Source: GWC2-45-44 sp041661665 (GTDB lineage: Bacteria > Planctomycetota > Phycisphaerae > Sedimentisphaerales > UBA12454). Taken from it: a stretch of DNA of 56,486 nucleotides. Made by a program: the position numbers and the translations under genes. This document shows positions 52,244 to 56,486 of this stretch, piece by piece (within the stretch, counting starts at the first letter, position 1; every line of letters begins with the position of its first letter). Location: contig JBAZTW010000012.1 of the NCBI GenBank assembly GCA_041661665.1, positions 1 to 56,486 of the forward strand, in the 5' to 3' direction. Under the pieces are notes generated by a model. The model was not told the origin of the DNA. It saw nothing but the letters and a program-made list of their open reading frames with translations, and did not search any database.

Positions 52244-53233
52244 TTAAAATTGTTTTAGAAAACGGATATCGTTTTCGAATAGCAGTCTGATATCTGTTAT
52301 GCCGTATTTTCTCATAGCCAGCCGTTCGATTCCGAAGCCGAAAGCCCAGCCTGTATATTTTTCGCTGTCGATTCCAACGCCGTTGAAAACATTCGGGTCA
52401 ACCATACCGCAGCCGCCGACTTCAATCCATTTTTCGCCGCCGCTTTTATCAATAAACAGCATATCAACTTCGGCGCTTGGTTCGGTGAATGGGAAAAAGC
52501 TTGGACGCAATCGCCATTTTACATCCTGACCAAAAAACGCAGCGATGAACTGCGCTATTGTACTTTTCATATCAACCATCGAAACGCCCTCGTCAACAAC
52601 AAGAGCTTCGAGCTGATGGAACATAAACATATGCGTGGCATCAACGGTATCAGGCCTATAAACGCGTCCCGGAGCAACAACCCTGATAGGCAGTTTTTGA
52701 CTGCTCATAACACGAATCTGAATTGTTGAAGTCTGACTGCGAAGCAGTCTGTTATTGTCGATATAAAAATTATCCGCAGGGTCGCGAGCCGGGTGTTCGG
52801 GCGGGATATTCAATGCGATGAAATTATGCCATTCGTCTTCGACTTCCGGGCCATAAGCTATGTCGAAACCCATCCGTGCGAAAATTTCGAGAAGTTCGTT
52901 TTTGGTCTGCGTAATTATATGACTTTTGCCGATTTGGAAATCAACGCCGGGCAGCGTAACGTCTTCGAGCGGTTCTTTTTTGGCCGAAGATGTGCCAAGC
53001 GTCGCTTTTAGAGCTTCAAACGCGGCTGTTACTTCCTGCTTGACTTTATTGGCCAGTGCGCCGGCTTCCTTTTTCTGCTCGGCGGGAAACGAACCGATTT
53101 TGCTGAGCATATCGGTAACAAGTCCCTTGCGTGCCAGAAAACGAATGCGGAACTGCTCAAGCTGCTCGGCATCGGCAACCTGTTTGAGCGTTTCCAACGC
53201 TTCCTGTCCGATTTTTTTGAATTCATCAAGCAT
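52244..53233 (-). CDS. pheS: phenylalanine--tRNA ligase alpha subunit
   Basis: PheS is the catalytic alpha chain of the alpha2-beta2 enzyme that charges tRNA-Phe. The 329-aa protein has the N-terminal coiled coil and class II motifs: the motif 1 region GFDIAYGPEVEDEWHNFIALNIP, motif 2 around TSTIQIRVM and RVYRPDTVDATHMFMFHQLE, and motif 3 GWAFGFGIERLAMRKYGI near the end. It is the last gene of the thrS-infC-rpmI-rplT-pheS cluster. pheT, which normally follows, is missing: 64 bases after the stop is the end of cusA on the other strand. Confidence 0.96.
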   Translation of the reverse strand: MLDEFKKIGQEALETLKQVADAEQLEQFRIRFLARKGLVTDMLSKIGSFPAEQKKEAGALANKVKQEVTAAFEALKATLGTSSAKKEPLEDVTLPGVDFQIGKSHIITQTKNELLEIFARMGFDIAYGPEVEDEWHNFIALNIPPEHPARDPADNFYIDNNRLLRSQTSTIQIRVMSSQKLPIRVVAPGRVYRPDTVDATHMFMFHQLEALVVDEGVSMVDMKSTIAQFIAAFFGQDVKWRLRPSFFPFTEPSAEVDMLFIDKSGGEKWIEVGGCGMVDPNVFNGVGIDSEKYTGWAFGFGIERLAMRKYGITDIRLLFENDIRFLKQF

Positions 53234-53239
53234 AAATAC

Positions 53240-53391
53240 AAATAAATCCGAAATCCGAATATCTAAATCCGAAACAAACTCAAATCACCAAAATCTAAAT
53301 GACCAAAACCTGCGAATTCCGCCGTTTTGAACATTTGAATTTTGAATATTCAATATTGTTTCGAGCTTCGGATTTCGTATTTAGGATTTTC
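53240..53391. repeat. AATCCGAAACAAA-type repeat between pheS and rplT
   Basis: The spacer contains AATCCGAAATCCGAATATC, AATCCGAAACAAACTCAAAT and, inverted, CTTCGGATTTCGTATTTAGG. The motif AATCCGAAACAAA plus TCAAA recurs near 38128-38150. No gene. Confidence 0.6.
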
Positions 53392-53745
53392 TTATAAAGC
53401 TGCTTTGACTTTTTCGACGATAGCGTCAAAAGCCTCTGCGTCTCTGATTGCGATTTCGCTGAGCATTTTTCTGTTGAGCAGGATATTTGCTTTTTTGCAG
53501 CCGTTGATAAACAAGCTGTAGCGGATTTGCCTCATCTCGCAGGCGGCGCTTAAACGCACAATCCACATACTTCTGTATATGCGTTTTTTCTGCTTCCTGC
53601 CGATTCGAGCGTTGACTAAAGCCTTAACAGCGGCTTCCTTGGCTAAATGGTATGTTGTGCCGGGATTGCCGTAATGGCCCCTGACAGCTTTCATAACTCT
53701 CTTACGGGCACGCCTTGTGGCGGCACCCTTTTTAATACGTGGCAT
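53392..53745 (-). CDS. rplT: 50S ribosomal protein L20
   Basis: The 117-aa protein is the assembly factor and, in many bacteria, the autorepressor of its own operon. The sequence opens PRIKKGAATRRARKRVMKAVRGHYG, with the basic N-terminal arm, and includes RQIRYSLFINGCKKANILLNRKMLSEIAI in the globular part. Size and neighbours (rpmI upstream) are standard. I could not identify the L20-binding pseudoknot. Confidence 0.98.
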   Translation of the reverse strand: MPRIKKGAATRRARKRVMKAVRGHYGNPGTTYHLAKEAAVKALVNARIGRKQKKRIYRSMWIVRLSAACEMRQIRYSLFINGCKKANILLNRKMLSEIAIRDAEAFDAIVEKVKAAL

Positions 53746-53824
53746 CAGCTTTCCTTTCTAAAAAATTTCTTCCTGCTGGCGGCAGCCGATAACATAGCCG
53801 AGAAGCAAGGAATCGGAAGACGAA

Positions 53825-54025
53825 TTAAGCGCCTTTACCGAGCATTTCTTTAAGCGTTTTTACACCAACGCCGCCAATAATCAGCGGTTTTTTGAGATTT
53901 CGTCGTCTGTTTGCGGATTTACAGCTCAAAAGGTGACCTTTTCCGGCTTTTTTACCTACTATTTTGCCGCCTGCAGTTACCTTTACGCGTTTCTTTAAAC
54001 CCTTATGTGTCTTTTGTTTAGGCAT
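53825..54025 (-). CDS. rpmI: 50S ribosomal protein L35
   Basis: The 66-aa basic protein (PKQKTHKGLKKRVKVTAGGK at the start, RRRNLKKPLI in the middle) is typical L35. ATG 54025 is preferred over the in-frame TTG at 54034, as MPKQKTHK is the family's start. AAAGG lies nine bases before. It has a probable own promoter at 54073-54101. Confidence 0.97.
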   Translation of the reverse strand: MPKQKTHKGLKKRVKVTAGGKIVGKKAGKGHLLSCKSANRRRNLKKPLIIGGVGVKTLKEMLGKGA

Positions 54026-54072
54026 ATTATTCAACCTTTAATAACTAAATTTTATGAGAAAATAGGGATAGA

Positions 54073-54101
54073 ATCTTAACAAGCCGTCCCCAGCCGGTCA
54101 A
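54073..54101 (-). promoter_or_regulatory. internal promoter for rpmI-rplT
   Basis: On the minus strand, TTGACC (54101-54096) and TAAGAT (54078-54073) are separated by 17 bases. Transcription would begin about 40 bases before the rpmI ATG, giving ribosomal proteins expression independent of thrS-infC. Confidence 0.6.
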
Positions 54102-54138
54102 CTATAATCTGACAATGCCCCCTAATTTGACCTAAAAT

Positions 54139-54663
54139 CTACTTCGGAGCCATCATTACCGTCATTCTTTTGCCCAGAAGAGATGGGTTTTTGTCGATTT
54201 TGGCAACATCGTCAAGCTGAAGAATTATTTTTTCCATCAGCGCCTTGCCCTGCTCAACGTGCAGCATTTCACGGCCTCTGAACATCAGCGTGAACTGAAC
54301 GCGATGACCCTTCTCAAAAAAGGTGCGGGCGTGATTCAGCTTCGTTTCGCAGTCATGCTCATCGGTGGTAGGCCGAAGACGAATCTCCTTAAGCGTAACG
54401 GAGTGCTGCTTTTTTACATTCTGCTTTTCTTTTCTTTTTAGTTCGTACAGATATTTGCCGAAATCCATAATCCTGCACACCGGCGGACTGGCTTCAGGAG
54501 CTATCTCGACAAGGTCAAGTCCCGCCTGTCTTGCCATATCCAAAGCCTCATTGACAGGCACTACGCCGATTTGATTGTTCTCTGCGCCAATCAGGCGAAC
54601 AGGACTGGTTCTTATCCACTCATTAATTTTAAGTTTCAGCTTTCCGATTTTTTTGCCTTTCAA
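54139..54663 (-). CDS. infC: translation initiation factor IF-3
   Basis: IF-3 checks the start codon and keeps subunits apart. The 174-aa frame includes INEWIRTSPVRLIGAENNQIGV (N-domain start), LDLVEIAPEASPPVCRIMDFGKYLYE (linker), KEIRLRPTTDEHDCETKLNHARTFF and FRGREMLH (C-domain). There is no in-frame ATG before the conserved INEWIR stretch; the given end uses TTG 54663. ATC or ATT codons (for example ATT at 54627) are alternatives, in line with the AUU/AUC starts used for infC autoregulation. It lies 18 bases after thrS. Confidence 0.95.
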   Translation of the reverse strand: MKGKKIGKLKLKINEWIRTSPVRLIGAENNQIGVVPVNEALDMARQAGLDLVEIAPEASPPVCRIMDFGKYLYELKRKEKQNVKKQHSVTLKEIRLRPTTDEHDCETKLNHARTFFEKGHRVQFTLMFRGREMLHVEQGKALMEKIILQLDDVAKIDKNPSLLGKRMTVMMAPK

Positions 54664-54681
54664 AATTAAACAACAATATTT

Positions 54682-56486
54682 TTATAAACTTAAATCTCTT
54701 TTCTTTTCAGCAATTTTATTTTTTGCCAAAGCGACAAACTCATCAACTTTCATCGTTTTGGGTTCCTGGCTGCCGCGAACTCTGACGTTGACACTGTCGC
54801 TTTCGGCCTCTTTCGGTCCTACAACAAGCATATAAGGCATTTTTTCAGTATAGGCACGCATAATTTTTGAGCCTATTTTTTCATCAGAAGTATCCAGAGT
54901 GCATCTCAAATCTGCGGCTTTTAATTTGGCAAGCAGATTTTGTGCGTAATCATTCGACTTCTCGCTAATCGTCAAAATCCTCATCTGTTCCGGCGCAAGC
55001 CACAGCGGAAATTCTCCGCCATAATGTTCAATCAGTATTCCGATAAACCGCTCAAACGAGCCGAGTATCGCACGATGAATCATAACAGGCGTTTTCTCGG
55101 TATTGTCTTTGGCAGTATAAACTAAGCCGAATCTCTTAGGCATCGAGAAATCAAGCTGAATCGTGCCTAACTGCCAGCTTCTCTTGAGACAATCCTGTAT
55201 ATGGCAGTCAATCTTAGGCCCGTAAAAAGCGCCATCGCCTTCATTTATCTGATACTTAATATTCTTGCGTTCCAGTGCCCTTTTCAAAGCGTTTGTCGAA
55301 ACTTCCCAAATTTCATCCGACCCAAGATGTTTTTCAGGCTTGGTTGAAAGTTCGATATGAATATCCTCAAAACCGAACGCGGAGTATATTTCAAAAATCA
55401 AATTTATTACGCCGACAATCTCGTCTTCAATCTGGTCTTCCGTGCAGAAAATATGGGCATCGTCCTGCGTGAATTGTCTGACGCGCACAAGACCGTGCAT
55501 TACGCCGCTGGCTTCGTGGCGATGAACAAGCCCAAGCTCAGCATTCCTTATCGGAAACTCACGATACGAATGCTGCTTGTTGGCGTAGACTAAACAGCCG
55601 CCCGGACAATTCATCGGCTTAATCGCATAGCCGACATCGTCAACGGTTGTGAAATACATATTTTCCTTATAGTTATCCCAATGGCCGCTGAGTTTCCACA
55701 ACTGCTGATTGAGAATTATCGGCGTTTTGATTTCCTGATAGTCATATTTCTTGTGAACGCTCCGCCAGAACTCGGTAATGGCATTCCATATCACCATTCC
55801 CTTCGGGTGGAAAAACGCAAACCCCGGCCCTTCATCGTGAAAGCTGAACAAATCCATCTGTTTGCCGATGGTTCTGTGGTCGCGTTTCCTGGCTTCTTCG
55901 AGCATAGCCAGATATTCGTCAAGCTCTTTCTGCGTCCGCCAGGCAGTGCCGTAGACACGCTGAAGCATTTTTTGTGTCGCGTCGCCGTGCCAGTAAGCGC
56001 CAGCCACGGACATAATTTTAAATCCGCCGATTTTGCCGGTACTGGGAACGTGCGGCCCTCTGCACAAATCCTCAAAACCCTGCTCGTGCGAATAAAAACT
56101 AATCGTCTCGCCCTGCGCGCGATTGATGTTATCAACCTTGTATTTATTCCCCGCGACATGGAGCAAAGCCTGCTCCCTGCTGAATTCTTTGCGGATAATC
56201 GGCAGATTCGCGGCGATAATTTCCGCCATTTTCTTTTCTATTTTCGCAAAATCCTCAGGCCTTATCGGCTCATCGAGGTCAATATCATAGTAAAAGCCGT
56301 CGTCAATCGTCGGCCCATAAACCAGCTCAGTTTTTGGCCAAATCGAGCATATCGCCTCAGCCATAACGTGAGCGCAGCTATGACGGATAATCTCCAGTCC
56401 TTCTTTGCTGTTGTTCGTAATGACGTGAAATGCGATTTGACCGGTTACGGGAGTGTTCAAATCAGCCAATTGGCCGTTAATTTTTA
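54682..56486 (-). CDS. thrS: threonine--tRNA ligase, 5' end outside window
   Basis: ThrRS charges tRNA-Thr and edits mischarged Ser. The frame stays open to the last base of the window. The codons before TTG 56469 read KINGQ, which with LADLNTPV matches the end of the TGS domain, so the real start is upstream and the gene is partial. Present are the editing domain (RHSCAHVMAEA, later HEQGFEDLCRGPHVP), class II motifs (FHPKGMVIWN; NCPGGCLVY; RHEASGVMHGLVRVRQFTQDDAHIFC; GSFERFIGILIEHYGG) and the anticodon-binding domain at the C-terminus. It is first of the thrS-infC-rpmI-rplT-pheS cluster. Confidence 0.97.
   Translation of the reverse strand, partial: KINGQLADLNTPVTGQIAFHVITNNSKEGLEIIRHSCAHVMAEAICSIWPKTELVYGPTIDDGFYYDIDLDEPIRPEDFAKIEKKMAEIIAANLPIIRKEFSREQALLHVAGNKYKVDNINRAQGETISFYSHEQGFEDLCRGPHVPSTGKIGGFKIMSVAGAYWHGDATQKMLQRVYGTAWRTQKELDEYLAMLEEARKRDHRTIGKQMDLFSFHDEGPGFAFFHPKGMVIWNAITEFWRSVHKKYDYQEIKTPIILNQQLWKLSGHWDNYKENMYFTTVDDVGYAIKPMNCPGGCLVYANKQHSYREFPIRNAELGLVHRHEASGVMHGLVRVRQFTQDDAHIFCTEDQIEDEIVGVINLIFEIYSAFGFEDIHIELSTKPEKHLGSDEIWEVSTNALKRALERKNIKYQINEGDGAFYGPKIDCHIQDCLKRSWQLGTIQLDFSMPKRFGLVYTAKDNTEKTPVMIHRAILGSFERFIGILIEHYGGEFPLWLAPEQMRILTISEKSNDYAQNLLAKLKAADLRCTLDTSDEKIGSKIMRAYTEKMPYMLVVGPKEAESDSVNVRVRGSQEPKTMKVDEFVALAKNKIAEKKRDLSL

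Overview
The window looks like a contig from a Planctomycetes-like bacterium, probably class Phycisphaerae (Sedimentisphaerales-like). The clues are a secreted right-handed beta-helix protein ending in a dockerin-type repeat pair, a Cys-rich OmcB-like DUF11 lipoprotein, a DUF4954 protein, a complete type II secretion operon with Asn/Asp-rich linkers, and intergenic regions packed with small dispersed repeats. This placement is inference from gene content; there is no rRNA in the window.

Layout. 1-4.1 kb: a BioD-like/DRTGG ATPase, then the C1 pair fhs-folD. 4.1-6.6 kb: a REP-associated tyrosine transposase with its REP array, an AT-rich two-TM protein, and repeat-filled spacer. 6.6-12.5 kb: DUF4954 protein, OmcB-like lipoprotein, rmuC and a MauE-thioredoxin fusion. 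12.5-17.2 kb: tRNA-Cys, tRNA-Tyr, the beta-helix/dockerin protein, 1.4 kb of pure repeat debris, a 98-aa protein and a XerC/D recombinase. 17.4-31.9 kb: type II secretion genes in the order C, D, E, F, G, H, I, J, K, L, M, interrupted by two paralogous four-helix-bundle (S23-type) cassettes. 32-38 kb: gpmI, a 50-aa gene on the minus strand missed by length cut-offs, a radical SAM protein, a Ser/Thr kinase, an APH-fold phosphotransferase and a TetR regulator. 38-40.9 kb: repeat debris around an AT-rich two-gene island (multi-TM protein and an AbiJ-like protein) that is the best candidate for a defence module. 41-45.4 kb (minus): etfB-etfA-acyl-CoA dehydrogenase-HAD phosphatase. 45.7 kb: tRNA-Gly. 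46.1-52.2 kb: a copper/silver-type RND efflux operon (outer-membrane factor, YHS lipoprotein, adaptor, pump). 52.2-56.5 kb (minus): thrS (cut by the window end)-infC-rpmI-rplT-pheS.

How it fits together. The fhs-folD pair supplies folate-bound C1 units. The secretion operon could export the dockerin-bearing beta-helix protein and similar proteins, although no prepilin peptidase or cohesin partner is present. The ETF/acyl-CoA dehydrogenase block passes electrons from acyl-CoA oxidation. The most unusual material lies between genes: several dispersed repeat families, one giving two unrelated genes an almost identical leader and ribosome-binding site, another a mini-hairpin whose stem varies with pairing kept.
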